A stretch of 18,810 nt of DNA from Dissophora ornata (Eukaryota; Mortierellomycota; Mortierellomycetes; Mortierellales; Mortierellaceae), in assembly GCA_025201705.1 (NCBI GenBank), contig MU617217.1, forward strand, positions 1-18,810, in the 5' to 3' direction. Below are positions 7,712 through 18,704 of the stretch, piece by piece. Position 1 is the stretch's first letter. Each line of letters opens with the position of its first letter. A program made the translations under genes and the position numbers. The notes beneath the pieces are model-generated. The model made no database searches and was not told the origin of the DNA. It saw only the letters and a program-made list of their open reading frames with translations.

Positions 7712-10425
7712 ATGTTCCTGTTCAAAAAGAAAAAGAAAGCCCAGCCCTCTGCTGCCGGCAAACCCAAGGGCAACGAAGTCTCAGTCGCCTCTGCCCAGGT
7801 CGTCTCCGCTGCGGCTGCGACAACTGACTCCGACAGCCAGAGCCAATCCATCAATAACGGAGAGAATATTAAGGTCAATGTCGCCACCGACGGTGCCTCT
7901 GTCTTGTCCCATGAAATTCACACTCCGAGCTCCAATGTTGATGTTAAAACTATGTTTGCACAGCCACAACCTATCACCAACGCGCCGTCCTTGTCTGAGC
8001 CTTCGTCTGTCACGATCAGTGCAGCTCTTCTCGGTCGACCACCAGCATCCCAGCCCTCTCACCCGCAACTGGTCGAGAACTCCCCACTGGTTACGTCTGC
8101 CACCAGCCAGGACTATGTTGATAGGTCGCCACCCGACCCACGGTCACCGCACGGTGTCATGACCAGCAATGCAGCGTTCCCGCCGTCGTACAGCAGTGTT
8201 ATACCACGGCTCGATCAGCATCAGCAGAACTTTCTTGCAGCCTCAGCCCCTTCACCGGACATGTTTATGCACAGCAGCCCTGCGACGTCCTACGCGCTTC
8301 CTTCGCCAGGGCCTGTGGTCTCGCCGCCGACCTCGCACAGTGGTACGGGATCTTACCAGAACAGCCCGATGCCTTCGATGCAGCCGACTCCGCCGATGCA
8401 GCCTTCACAGAACCCAGCGTACTCACCTTCGCTCCAAACGATGCCACAGTCTTCGATATCATACCCTGCACCTGTTGCAAACAACAACGCATGGCCAGGG
8501 GCAGCCTATCAACCACAACAGCAACAGCAACAACAAGCTTACCATGGTCAGCAGCAGTATACCCATCGACGTTATGTCATGCCAGGCAGCGAGAATCAGA
8601 CATATCCCATTATTATGGCGATTGATTGGGGTACGACGTACTCGTCCATGGCCTATGCTTACCAGCAAGATGGCGAGGTCCACGAAGTATCTACATGGTA
8701 AGAGAAAATCGCGCCTGTTTTATTTTCCTGTCTTGAGCAACAAAGCAGTTTGCCCGATCAACTCCTAATGCATGCCCTCCGCCTCGCCAGGCCCAAGCAA
8801 TCGCATAATTACCCCAAGGTCCCGACTTGTAACCTATACGGCCCCGGCTCGAAAGAGATCCTGGAGTGGGGGTATCCCGCCAAGTTGGCCATGAGCAAGC
8901 CGCCATACAAAAACCACATCCTGCTCTCAAAATACAAATTGCACCTAGATGAATCTGCAGGACCTCACCCTCCTCTACCCAACGGCCTGACAGTCGTGGA
9001 TGCCATTGCTGACTATCTTCGATTATTCCACGCCCACGTCGTTCAGGTAACCCTTCCTCCTCCTCTTCCCTCACTGATTTGTTTTGCTGTTGCTGCATAC
9101 CATGTTCTTACCTTTTATACTGAAATCCTCAATGAACAAATCAGTCGGCTCTGAGAGGATTCGGCTCCGCGTTCGAACAACACCATATCCAGTACTGTCT
9201 TTCAGTCCCGGCCATGTGGACCGACCACGCAAAGTCGATTATGAGACAAGCAGCACTTCAGGCAGGGATGATCACGCCCATGGATCCGGCTCATCGACTC
9301 CTCCTGATCTCCGAACCCGAAGCCGCCGCCCTTTACTGTGAAAAGAAATGTGACCAATACTCGATCGGAAACGGTCAACGGTTCATGATCTGTGATGCCG
9401 GTGGAGGCACAGTCGACCTGATTGTCTTTGAAGTCGCTATAGGTCCTCAGGGGCGGACGTTGAGAGAGGTCACTCGAGGTAGCGGACACAGTTGTGGATC
9501 GATCTTTTTGGATGAAAGGATGGAGGCCTTGTTCAGGCGCAAGTTCTCAAAGTGGCAGGAAAAGGGATTGACACCGGCCAATTGGGTGCAACTGATGGAG
9601 ACGTTTATCCACAATGTAAAGCCATTGTTCGACGGCATCGATGATCAATACATTCAGATGCCCGCCGTACCGGGGAGGGCGGATCTAACAGATTATGACA
9701 TCGGATTGGAGGATGGAGTGTTGACAGTGACGGCAGAGGAGATGAGACGCGAGGTCTTTGATCCAGTCGTGGATGACGTCCTGCGACTGATCCAACACCA
9801 ACTTCAGCAGACCGGCTTTAACTGTCAGGCCATCTTCTTGGTCGGCGGATTCGGCTCCTCAGGCTACCTATTGACAAGGGTCCGGTCCGAATTTTCAAAC
9901 ATCGTTCGGACGATTGCTGTTCCACCCCGAGCAGAATTGGCAGTCGTCCGTGGAGCGGCCATTGCAGGAATTGCTCCTCGCACAGTAGCAGCGCGTGTGG
10001 CTCGACGATGGTACGGTGTCGACTCGTTGATGGCCTTCGAGGCGAATTACGACAGCCCCCATAAACGCGTGGTGGACCACGAGGGCCTGCCTCGAGCTCG
10101 GGATCGGTTCTCGGTTTATGTGGCACCGGGACAACAGATTGGAGTGGATGAATGTATCACGAAGCGATACATCACCTACCAATACCCAAACCCAGTGAAT
10201 TCGCCCTTGTATGCATGTTCGGCGTTGTCGTTGCCACGCTATGTCGATAGTCCGTTGGTGGAGAAGATTGGAGACTTTACGATCCCGTTACCGTTCATCC
10301 CGGGTGCTTTGCCGGGACATAAGGTGACGTTTGAGTTGAGGATGTATTTTGGAGCGACGGAGATCAGAGCCGAGGCGGAGGTCAATGGTATGGTCGTAAG
10401 CACCCGGTGCCAATTTTCGGGATAG
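7712..10425 (+). CDS. Hsp70-superfamily (HSPA12-like) ATPase with long disordered N-terminus
   Basis: Exons are 7712-8697, 8791-9046 and 9145-10425; introns are 93 nt (GTAAGA...CGCCAG) and 98 nt (GTAACC...ATCAG). The product is 840 residues. It starts MFLFKKKKKAQP; residues 1 to about 297 are Ser/Pro/Gln-rich with a short polyQ near 268 and are probably disordered. The actin-like ATPase fold follows: phosphate-1 motif AIDWGTTYSS (303-312), SEPEAAALY (470-478), phosphate-2 DAGGGTVDL (498-506) and adenosine motif FLVGGFGSSGY (from 645). SEPEAAAL and a degenerate, short C-terminus are typical of HSPA12-type Hsp70s rather than DnaK/Ssa. I see no canonical beta-sandwich-plus-lid substrate domain and no EEVD end. 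It probably acts in the cytosol as a nucleotide-dependent chaperone or signalling ATPase; its client is unknown. The ATG is the first one of this frame after a C/T-rich leader. Confidence 0.9.
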
Positions 10426-10437
10426 ACGAAGCATTAA

Positions 10438-10443
10438 AATAAA
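10438..10443 (+). terminator. AATAAA polyadenylation signal of the Hsp70-like gene
   Basis: A canonical AATAAA lies 13 nt after the TAG stop, inside an A/T-rich stretch. A T-rich, pyrimidine tract follows at about 10510-10545. Confidence 0.6.
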
Positions 10444-10689
10444 TAATTTCAGGATTGATGAACATGGGGGATACAACCACATGAATGTAGCAACGAAAAT
10501 GTTTCTGTTGTCTTTTTCTTTTTTTTTCTTTTTCTTTCTTTCTTGACATTCAAGATGACAGTAGTAATGGCTGGGCATGGATCGGATAGATCTAAGAACC
10601 AAGGAAAAGAAGAAAAGAAAAGAGCTTTCAGCAGTTACGGATCTATAGTAGTCTATTAGAAGGCGATCTCCTTCCTTTTGTTCGGTTTG

Positions 10690-10741
10690 TCTCTCTCTCT
10701 CTCTCTCTCTCTCTCCCTCTCTCCCTCTCTCCCTCTCTCTT
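10690..10741 (+). repeat. (CT)n / (CCCTCTCT)n microsatellite
   Basis: About 13 CT dinucleotides are followed by three CCCTCTCT-type units. The sequence is purely pyrimidine for about 50 nt on the plus strand. Confidence 0.9.
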
Positions 10742-11164
10742 TGATTGGCAAAATAATGGCCGGGACCTTGAGGGATAGACCATCGGTGCTTTTTGGGAAA
10801 TAGATGTTGGATCGGCTTCTGCAGGTTTCTCGCTAGTTCAGGTCAGACAGCTGATCTATGTGGACATGCGTAGATGGTGGTGGTCGCGTGAAAGGATGGG
10901 AGGATAGAAGAAGGACTACAGACGTATTTGGAATCGAGCGTCTCCTTCTCTCTCATCCACATCGGACAATATTCCATTGTGGAGAGGGTGTGTTGTCTGC
11001 TGCAGGAGACCCCGGAAGAATTTGATATTGTGCTTCATGCAGCCATTTTCAGGCTGTTTCGTAAACCCAGGGGAGGGGGTTTGTGGCAACATTAGGGCAT
11101 CCCTCACTGGTGATTGGTCGTGGCACAAAAATAGTAAGCAATGTAATTCCGATGGCACCGAATG

Positions 11165-11192
11165 GACGCGACACAGACGCGACACAGACGCG
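11165..11192 (+). repeat. 11-bp tandem repeat GACGCGACACA, 2.5 copies
   Basis: Two perfect GACGCGACACA units are followed by a partial GACGCG. No gene or obvious regulatory partner is adjacent. Confidence 0.8.
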
Positions 11193-12239
11193 TGCCACAT
11201 TGCACAAATGAGCAACTGATGCCGCATCCAAGACAGTGGGGCAACATGCATGCACAAAGGAACTTGGTGTGCTCGCTGCTGTCATTATTTATCGTTGCAC
11301 GCAGTGGATGGGATCATCATGCCAGGTCCCCCCCCGCCCCCTTTTTCTTCATGATCATTGCGGGCGTCACTGTCATCGTCATCATACACCGCTACCTGTC
11401 CTTGTCCTCTATAGGCATGCGTTCCCGTGGAGGGAATACATTTATTGTTCCCAATGCAGTGTCACTATGTCAGTAGTATTCAACACAGCTGCATCCAGTC
11501 AGTGGTGCAAGTCCTCTACTGCTATTTTGTTATTATTCTTAATGGAAGCAGATCTGCGAGATCGTCATTTGAGTCCTTTTTTTTTCTGCAATGGCTACAC
11601 CTCCATTCCAATTGCATCGCTCTCTCTTTCTCTCATTTTATTCTTCCACTTTTGCTCATGACTTGAACCTTCTCATCAACTCTTTTTTTTTTTGTTGTTG
11701 TCGGTTTTTTTGCAGTGCGCTGCAATTTTAGCACATCTTTCGTCGCACAACCTTATTTTATCAAACTCCATATTATATTACGCGCTACCGAAACGTCCAC
11801 CTTCTGCATTACTTCTATTCCACTCTTCTCCACCGTCCGCTACGCCTTTCTTGTCCTTGGAAACACACCTCCGCATAACTTTGGTCCAAATCTGCTGAAA
11901 GAGAATTCCTTAACGTCTCCTAATTCTCCATCTCTCGACACTCCACTTCACCACTGAAACGAAACAACGTCCCCCACTTGTACCTGCCAGTCTTGTGCAT
12001 CAATCCTACTCTAAAAGTCCTCCATCACGACCTTCCCTCTTCTCAAGAACCGCCGGTCGCTTCCTCTCCCACGATCTAAACCTGCTCCGTTGCTGCAAAG
12101 AACGACAGAGTGAGAGAGACAGGAGAACGAATAAGAGAGAATCGCTCCCGCTTGGACCTTTTCTTTTTCATACACTCTACAATATTCTTGTCGATCGCTG
12201 CAGGAACAGTCGCATAACAAGAGAAAAGATACATTAGAG

Positions 12240-15200
12240 ATGACCTCTCCGGTCGTTTTTGACACTTCGCCAGAGCATGTGGCGTCTGCACTGCTGGGGT
12301 GCTTCATCATCTTTTTCGGACTCGTCAGTTTGTTTGTCAAGGAAAAGATGTTCATCTCCGAGGCTTGTAAGTAACGCAACAAAGCTTCATACTCGACTCA
12401 AATACCGACATCAGTTGCCAACGGATGTTCTCGTATGTTCGTTCATTGCTTTTGACCTTTCGTTTGAGCTGGGATCCATGTTCCAATGTCGGGCAACCAC
12501 AGCATTTATTCGTTCTGCAGGCATGCTTCCCCTTCCGCTCCCTCCGTTTCCCTACATGTCTTCAGAAAGCTACGGATAACAGCGCTAGTACCTTTTTTTT
12601 TATTATCATCCTCTCTGTCTCTCTCTCTCTCCCTATTTCTCAATTACCCATTGTTGCCTGTATCCCTACCTTGTTTAGAGGTTTGCAATCGCGCAAAAAG
12701 AGAATGGTCCTGGATCCCAACCAGCATCACTTCCGAGCATTCCTTTCCCCTCCTCTTTTCTATAAATTTTCAAGCAGTAGCAATAGTGAGGAGAGTGGGA
12801 GGTTTTTTCTTTTTCTTTTTTACCAAAGGGGTCGGATTCTCTTTTTGCCAACCGTTTTCCCAAGGACCGATGACGCCTCTTCTTTACTATTTCACTTTCA
12901 TAATCTCGCGCTTTCATCTTGTGATTCTCCTAAACATACACTATATCAATCCCCCTCTACATCCAACTGTTCAACAGGCAAGATACATCTCTATCCTGCG
13001 CAATCAGTAACGACCTCCCCCCCCCTCCTCCTTCCTCCACACCGTTTTTTTATCCTTCATGAAAAAGAGTGCGGTTCTCAACCGTCCCAACTTTCTTTCT
13101 TTTTTGTTACATTCTCGCAGTTTTTATATGCGGTGTTTTCTGTCTTGCTCGTTACATTCTTCTGTTTACTGCCTGTGGCGTCAGGGATTTTGAATAAGTT
13201 GTTTTTATTTGATCCATTTACATATAGGGAGAGAACTAGCCAAGAAACTAACCCGAAAAAACCGCGATTCGCGTGTCCGTCTGTGCGCTTTTTTGTCACA
13301 TAGTCGTATCAACTGTATTTGGGATTGTGATAGGACCGTATGCGATTGGGATCTTCGACCCCTTGTCCTGGGAGCACTTTGATAGCGTTACGCTCGAGTT
13401 CACGAGGATAGTCATTGCTGTTCAGGTCATGGCTGCAGGAGTGTCGTTACCGAGGTTAGATTCGAGAAATGGAAAAAAAAAAAAAAAAAATGAAATGAAA
13501 ACGTGAAAAGAAGAAAAGTAGGATCGCACAGATCCAAAAAAAAGGGGGGAAACACAGGGCAGCCAAAATGTTCGGTTTGCCTAACAGATTTTGTGTTGGC
13601 TTATTTCCAATAGGTCATACATGGTGAAGGAGAAAAGGTCGTTATTCATGATGATCGTCCCGCTCATGATCCTTATGTGGCTCACCTCCGCAACCCTGAT
13701 CTGGGCATTAATCCCCGACCTGGACTTTGTAAGATCTACGTGTCAGATTATTGTTACGTGGTTGCTCTATCAGCACACACACACACATTCTTAAAAATAC
13801 GCTCTCGCGCTGCCTGTATTTTTCTTCTTCCTCTTCTAGGTCGAGGCCATGATTTTGGCTGCCTGTATCACGCCTACAGATCCAGTTCTATCCAACTCTG
13901 TCGTCAAAGGCCGCTTTGCGGAGAAGCATGTCCCACCCCGACTCCGGTACCTGCTCTCTGCAGAATCCGGTATCAACGACGGTATGGGTCTCCCTTTCCT
14001 GTACCTAGGTCTCTACCTGTTGCGGGAAAGAACCGTCAGCGATGCGCTCTCAAAGTGGGTCTACATGATCTGGGCCTACCAAATCTTGATGAGTATCGTC
14101 CTAGGTGGGTTGATCGGCGCCGCGGCAAGAAAGTTGGTGAAGGGCGCCAAGAACAGGAATCTGATCGACAAGGAGTCGTTCTTGGTGTTTTCGATCGCGT
14201 TGGCGTTGGCTGTGACGGGGTGTGTAAGCATCCTGGCCTCAGATGATTTGTTGGCGGTCTTTATTGCAGGAAACGTCTTTGCATGGGAGTATGTATTTCA
14301 GATCAAGAACGACATGGCGAGAGAAAAAAAGAATAAAACGTTTCTAGAAAATTGGCTGACTTTCTCTTTCTTTCTCTCTCTCTCTCTCTCTCTCTTAGCG
14401 ACTGGTTCTCAAACGAGATTGCAGAGGCCCACATCCAGGAAATCATTGACATGCTCCTGAACTTGGCCTGCTTCGTCTACATCGGAGCCTCAATTCCATT
14501 CTCCAGCTTCCATAACTTGACGCTCGAACTCTCTGTCTGGCGTCTCGTCGTTCTAGCCATCGTCGTCCTCCTTTTCCGACGCATGCCCTTCGCCATCGCC
14601 ATGAAACGCTTCATCCCCGCCCTGGCCACCTATCGCGAAGCCGCTTTTGCAGGCTGGTTTGGACCCATCGGCGTCGGAGCCGTCTATCTCTCCAAGGTCG
14701 CGGCTGAAATGACCAACCCGAACAACCTGGGTGATAACCCTTATAACGTGGAACGGCTCCAACGCGTTCACTCTGTAATCTATCCTGTAGTGATGTTCTT
14801 GGTGTTCTCAAGCGTGTTGATCCATGGCGTGACAGTGCCACTACTGCATCTACAGTACAAGTACACGAGAACGTGGTCCAGAAAACGAGAGGAGAGCAGC
14901 CATGCAGTGACGCGTCTGCCACATATTAATATCGGCGACGACATTGTACTGAGACCTCCGACGTCTGGTGGAACGAATGCTGTAGCGCTGATGGAGAGTG
15001 GAATGGTAACAGGTAGTGGCGCTGGCGCTGGAGATGGGGACCTTGACCAGCGGACGGTCGGGCATGACCAGCAGTGGTCAATGCACCAGCGGTCGTTGGG
15101 GTATGGCGGTGGTTTCGGGACAACAGGTTCGCCGGACCTGAGCAGGACCAACACCAATAACACAAGAACGCTAGAGGACATCGTGCAGGAGATGAAGGAG

Positions 15201-15767
15201 GCTTCCAGGGGCAAAGGTCTTCGAAGCCCCAGCTATACCGCGAGCGGGCCTGGCGCTGCCAGCAATGGGACATATTACCATTATCATTATCCGTTGACGC
15301 AACTCAGTAGCACAGAGTCGAATACGGAAAGCCTTAATCTCCAACTCGGTGATGGCATCAATCACGAGGCCTCAAGTCCGGAAACGATCGAGTCTTTGAA
15401 GGAGATTTACCAAGCAAGCCAGGGGTTGAATATTCATCCGTCGAATATTCGTCCATATTCAATAGCTTCTCGGTCTTCGGGTCACTCCTCAGTGACGATC
15501 TCGTCTGTCAATTCACCACAGCTTCTGCATGCTACGTACCAGCAACAGGGCATGTATACGGTAGAGGCACCACAGCCGTCTGTCTCCGAGTTCCGCGAGA
15601 TCGAGAGAGAGGAAGACAACGGGGTAGTGAGGGTGGCGACGCATGAGGTGGGCGAACGCGATCGAGTTAGGATTGTGAGGGCCCTGAGGCGAGAGGAACA
15701 AGAGGGAGAAGGGCAGGCAAGGCAAGAATATAATATGGTCATTCCAGACGACCATGAGGCACGGTGA
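12240..15767 (+). CDS. NHA1: Plasma-membrane-type Na+/H+ antiporter (Sod2/NHA1 family)
   Basis: Exons are 12240-12366, 13304-13454, 13614-13728, 13840-14288 and 14399-15767. Introns are 937, 159, 111 and 110 nt, with donors GTAAGT, GTTAGA, GTAAGA and GTATGT. The product is 736 residues. Residues 1 to about 435 form the multi-helix exchanger. They contain GIVIGPYA, TPTDPVLSN (D145), SGINDGMGLP (D178), ASDDLLAVFIAG (D266, D267) and GWFGPIGVGAVY. By my count these Asp positions match the numbering of the acidic residues studied in fission-yeast Sod2. The family exchanges cytosolic Na+/Li+ (often K+) for H+ at the plasma membrane, giving salt tolerance and pH control. Residues 436-736 are a hydrophilic Ser/Thr/Glu-rich tail like those of NHA1 proteins, likely regulatory. 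Intron 1 is far longer than the others. The codon spanning the exon 1/2 join becomes Phe, and family alignment is smooth there. Confidence 0.93.
13473..13490 (+). repeat. A18 homopolymer inside antiporter intron 2
   Basis: Eighteen A residues lie just after the exon 2 donor, followed by a purine-rich stretch that includes A8-G6 near 13536-13549. Such a run can also be an assembly weak point. Confidence 0.85.
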
Positions 15768-15984
15768 TCTATAGAGCTGGATCAAGGGCTGGTTTCTTTG
15801 TCCAAGGTACACCTGTAGTGTCCTGTGGGCCACATTTTTTTTTCTTGTTAATAATTCTAGAGTCCTGGCTATTATTTCTCCACAAACCGATGATGCACAC
15901 CACCCCTCCCCCGCATTTTTTGCTTTCTTTTCAGGGACGGGCGCTGTAAAAAGAGAGATGAGAGTGAGCGTCCCTGTGTACAAC

Positions 15985-15990
15985 AATAAA
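15985..15990 (+). terminator. AATAAA polyadenylation signal of the antiporter gene
   Basis: AATAAA lies 218 nt after the antiporter TGA. No other canonical hexamer was noticed between the stop and this site. Confidence 0.55.
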
Positions 15991-16890
15991 ATAGATTTCA
16001 AAATATCAAAATATGATCGAGGGAATGGGGGTCACCCCCGGCCTTTTTATACTTCTATTTCCTTCATCGGGAATATGCGTCCAGGGGACCGGACAATTGT
16101 TTGCCGTGGTGGCTGGAGTAGAGTGGGGTCTACATCTGGGCGGATCCACAGGTGGATGTTTGATCTATTGATCTATTGCGGCAGGCAGGCCAAGTCCAGG
16201 CAGGAGGGGGAGATCTTGCTGGGAATGACATGAGGGGGACAAACGAGATGGAAACGAAGCGTGGCGGGGGGAACAGACCTAAAGTGTACATGGACGCACT
16301 TGCATGTGGGACAGAGATGACACAGTCAATAACAGAGCCGGGTCCAGCGCGGATCGCTCGTCGTGTCGATGGGCAGGAAAGCTCTGCGGGCTGTCTCTCG
16401 CTCGCATCACGAGAGGGAGGGAGGGGGGGAGATGAGGCGAGATGACGGGCGTCTCTCTCGCGCGCCTCTCGCGCCTCTCGGTCTCAGTCGGTGGTGTGGA
16501 GGCCTTCTCGGTCTGTGATTTGTGTGGCATGGAGCGAATGAATGCGGGGAGAGGAACTCAGTGAGTAAAGTGTAAAGTGTGTATATATTTTCACGTGCCA
16601 GCCCGTCCACACCCACGGCAGACCTGCACTGCTCGGTGCAGTCAGCACCCGTGGCTCGATTGTCATTCGATCATCGATGCGATGTTGCCTGGATTAAGAT
16701 TTCGCTTGCAGAGAGTGTACTCCCACTCCGTGAGCGCTTGCCACACGTTATTCGTTCGGCTGATCGTCAACCACCACCACCGCCACTACACCCACACTAC
16801 GAGAAAGAACGAACAACCGAGCAAAAGAAGGCCCGGAGTGGCATGAAAACAGCTTTCTGGTGTGCACGAGGAACACCTCCCACGTCGTCG
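15991..16890. promoter_or_regulatory. Upstream region of the thiolase gene
   Basis: No gene is supported here. It holds a G-rich run (16415-16429), a CTCTCGCGCGCCTCTCGCG segment (about 16452-16472), a doubled GATCTATT (about 16159-16175) and CCACCACCACCGCC near 16770. It should contain the thiolase promoter; I did not find a convincing oleate-response-type CGG...CCG pair by eye. Confidence 0.45.
16415..16429 (+). other. Candidate G-quadruplex run
   Basis: GGG-A-GGG-A-GGGGGGG supplies four G-triplets with one-base spacers on the plus strand, about 590 nt upstream of the thiolase ATG. Confidence 0.5.
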
Positions 16891-16898
16891 TATAAATA
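16891..16898 (+). promoter_or_regulatory. TATA box of the thiolase gene
   Basis: TATAAATA lies 110 nt upstream of the ATG at 17009, followed by a C/T-rich leader ending in CACATACAACATG. Spacing and the pyrimidine/A-rich leader are typical of a strongly expressed fungal gene. Confidence 0.7.
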
Positions 16899-17008
16899 CC
16901 AACCCGCCTCTACACGAGCCCCCATTCCCTCCCCCCTTTCTCTCTCTTCTTTTCTCTTCCATTCCACACACTCCACTCATTCACCAAACACTCTCACACA
17001 CATACAAC

Positions 17009-18704
17009 ATGTCTTCCCGCCTTGCCCAGATCTCATCGCACTTGACCGTCCAGCCCACCTCGGCTGCGTCCTCAGACATCCGCACAAAGATCGGTGTCAA
17101 GTCGCCCGACGATGTTGTCATTGTCGATGCCGTCCGCACCCCCATGACCCGCGGCAAGAAGGGTGGTTTCAAGGACACCGTCCCGTAAGTGTTCTGAGCG
17201 TGGTGTGGTGCAGAGTCAGCACACATTGCCCTGGGAGAGCCTGGCTCGTTCTCGATATATTGGATCTGTTCGGGGGGAAACGAAAACAACAGCAGAGGAG
17301 ACGAAACGGGAGTGCTGCTATTCTCCTCGCGACACAGAACACCTCTTTGAACAACGAGTTTGACGAGATCTAACCCGCTTCCTTCTCTCTCCCCTCTATC
17401 AGTGAGGATCTTTTGGCCGCTGTCCTGATCGCCATCAGGGAGCGCACCAAGATCGACCCCTCTCTCATTGACGATATCTGCGTCGGAAACGTCCTCCAGG
17501 CTGCTGGTGGTGCCACCGTCTCGCGCATGGCTGCTCTCTATGCCGGATACCCCGAGAAGACCTCGATCTACACCACCAACCGTCAGTGCTCCTCTGGATT
17601 GCAGGCCGTTGTCAGCATTGCCACCCACATCCAGGCCGGTTTGATCGACATTGGTATCGGTGCCGGTGTTGAGTCCATGACCATGGGATACGGCCCCTCC
17701 GCCATGGCCAGCCAGACCTCTGAGAAGATTCCCGAGGCTTGCCCCGCTGCTGCCGACTGCCAGCTCCCCATGGGGTATGTTTTTGCTTTACACTTTGCGC
17801 GTGTGTTCATTTTGCTTTGCACACGCTATAGCGACAACGCTTGATTGACACTTTCTGTGGTTTTCTCTCTCTTTCTTTCTCCTTTACCGTGTGCTTCGTT
17901 GCTGCTTTCAGTATCACCTCCGAGAACGTTGCCCGCGAGTTCAACGTCACCCGTCAGAAGCAGGACGAGTTCGCCGCTCTCTCTTTCGCCAAGGCTGCCA
18001 AGGCCCAGGCCGAGGGCAAGTTCGACAGCGAGATTGTCGCTGTCAAGACCATCATCAAGGATGCTGAGGGCAACGAGAAGGAGGTCGTTATCTCCAAGGA
18101 TGACGGTATCCGTGCCGGCACCACCTACGAGGGACTCTCCAAGCTCCGCGCTGTCTTCGATGGTGCCACCACTGCCGGTAACGCCTCCCAGGTCTCCGAC
18201 GGTGCCGCCGCTGTGTTGTTGATGAAGCGCAAGACTGCTGAGAGATTGGGTCTCCCCATCCAGGGCAAGTACATCGCCTCGGCTGTTGTTGGATGCCCCC
18301 CCAAGATCATGGGTGTCGGCCCAGCTGTCGCCATCCCCGCCGTCTGCAAGAAGGCTGGTGTTCAGATCAAGGATATTGATGTCTTCGAGTTGAACGAGGC
18401 CTTTGCCTCCCAGGCCCTCTACAGCATTGAGGCATGCGGTTTGGATATCAACAAGGTCAACCCTTGCGGTGGTGCTATCGCCATGGGTCATCGTAAGTAT
18501 CAGTTGCATTGTCTGCATACAGTGACCACGTGAACCGTGACTGTTTGACTGATTTCCTTTTCTTTCTTTGCAACTACTTTAGCTTTGGGATGCACCGGTG
18601 CTCGTCAGATCGCCACCCTCCTCCCCGAGTTGAAGCGCCAGGGCAAGAAGCTCGGTTTGACCACTATGTGCATTGGAACTGGAATGGGCATGGGATGCAT
18701 CATT
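17009..18704 (+). CDS. POT1: Peroxisomal 3-ketoacyl-CoA thiolase (3' end beyond window)
   Basis: Exons are 17009-17184, 17403-17774, 17912-18492 and 18583-18704, with GTAAGT/GTATGT donors, giving 417 codons. It catalyses the last beta-oxidation step, splitting 3-ketoacyl-CoA with CoA to acetyl-CoA and a shortened acyl-CoA. Residues 4-12, RLAQISSHL, fit the PTS2 peroxisome import signal R-L-x5-H-L. Active-site motifs are all present: NRQCSSGLQ (nucleophile Cys121), GGAIAMGHPLGCTGAR (His376) and CIGTGMGMG (Cys406). VNPCGGAIAMGHPLG is the second thiolase signature. The family is about 410-430 residues, so only a few residues are missing. The last intron starts with GTAAGT at 18705 and runs off the edge: CTGAC at 18781-18785 followed by a T run looks like its branch site and tract. 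Codons are strongly C-ending, unlike most other genes here, which suggests high expression. The cytosolic acetoacetyl-CoA thiolase alternative is disfavoured by the PTS2. Confidence 0.95.

Larger units (their letters stand above)
10444..12239. other. Gene-free region and upstream leader of the antiporter gene
   Basis: No gene is supported across about 1.8 kb. Visible elements are a pyrimidine tract (10510-10545), a long CT microsatellite (10690-10741), an 11-bp tandem repeat (11165-11192), a C-run (C8-G-C5, 11328-11341), several T runs (about 11578-11587, 11682-11692) and a strongly C/T-rich stretch from about 11600 to the antiporter ATG. Such pyrimidine tracts are common just upstream of fungal starts. 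Short open frames here lack motifs. Confidence 0.5.

Noticed and set aside
12425..13303. 292-codon open frame on the plus strand
   Set aside because: It lies wholly inside antiporter intron 1, its TAG is the splice acceptor, and the composition (Ser/Leu/Phe) follows from pyrimidine-rich DNA in which stop codons are rare.
16981..17628. 215-codon minus-strand open frame
   Set aside because: It covers thiolase exons 1 and 2 and intron 1 on the opposite strand; no motif, and the plus strand has a full thiolase signature.
17826..18518. 230-codon open frame antisense to the thiolase
   Set aside because: It is a shadow of a C-ending, strongly biased coding exon and crosses a thiolase intron without its own motifs.
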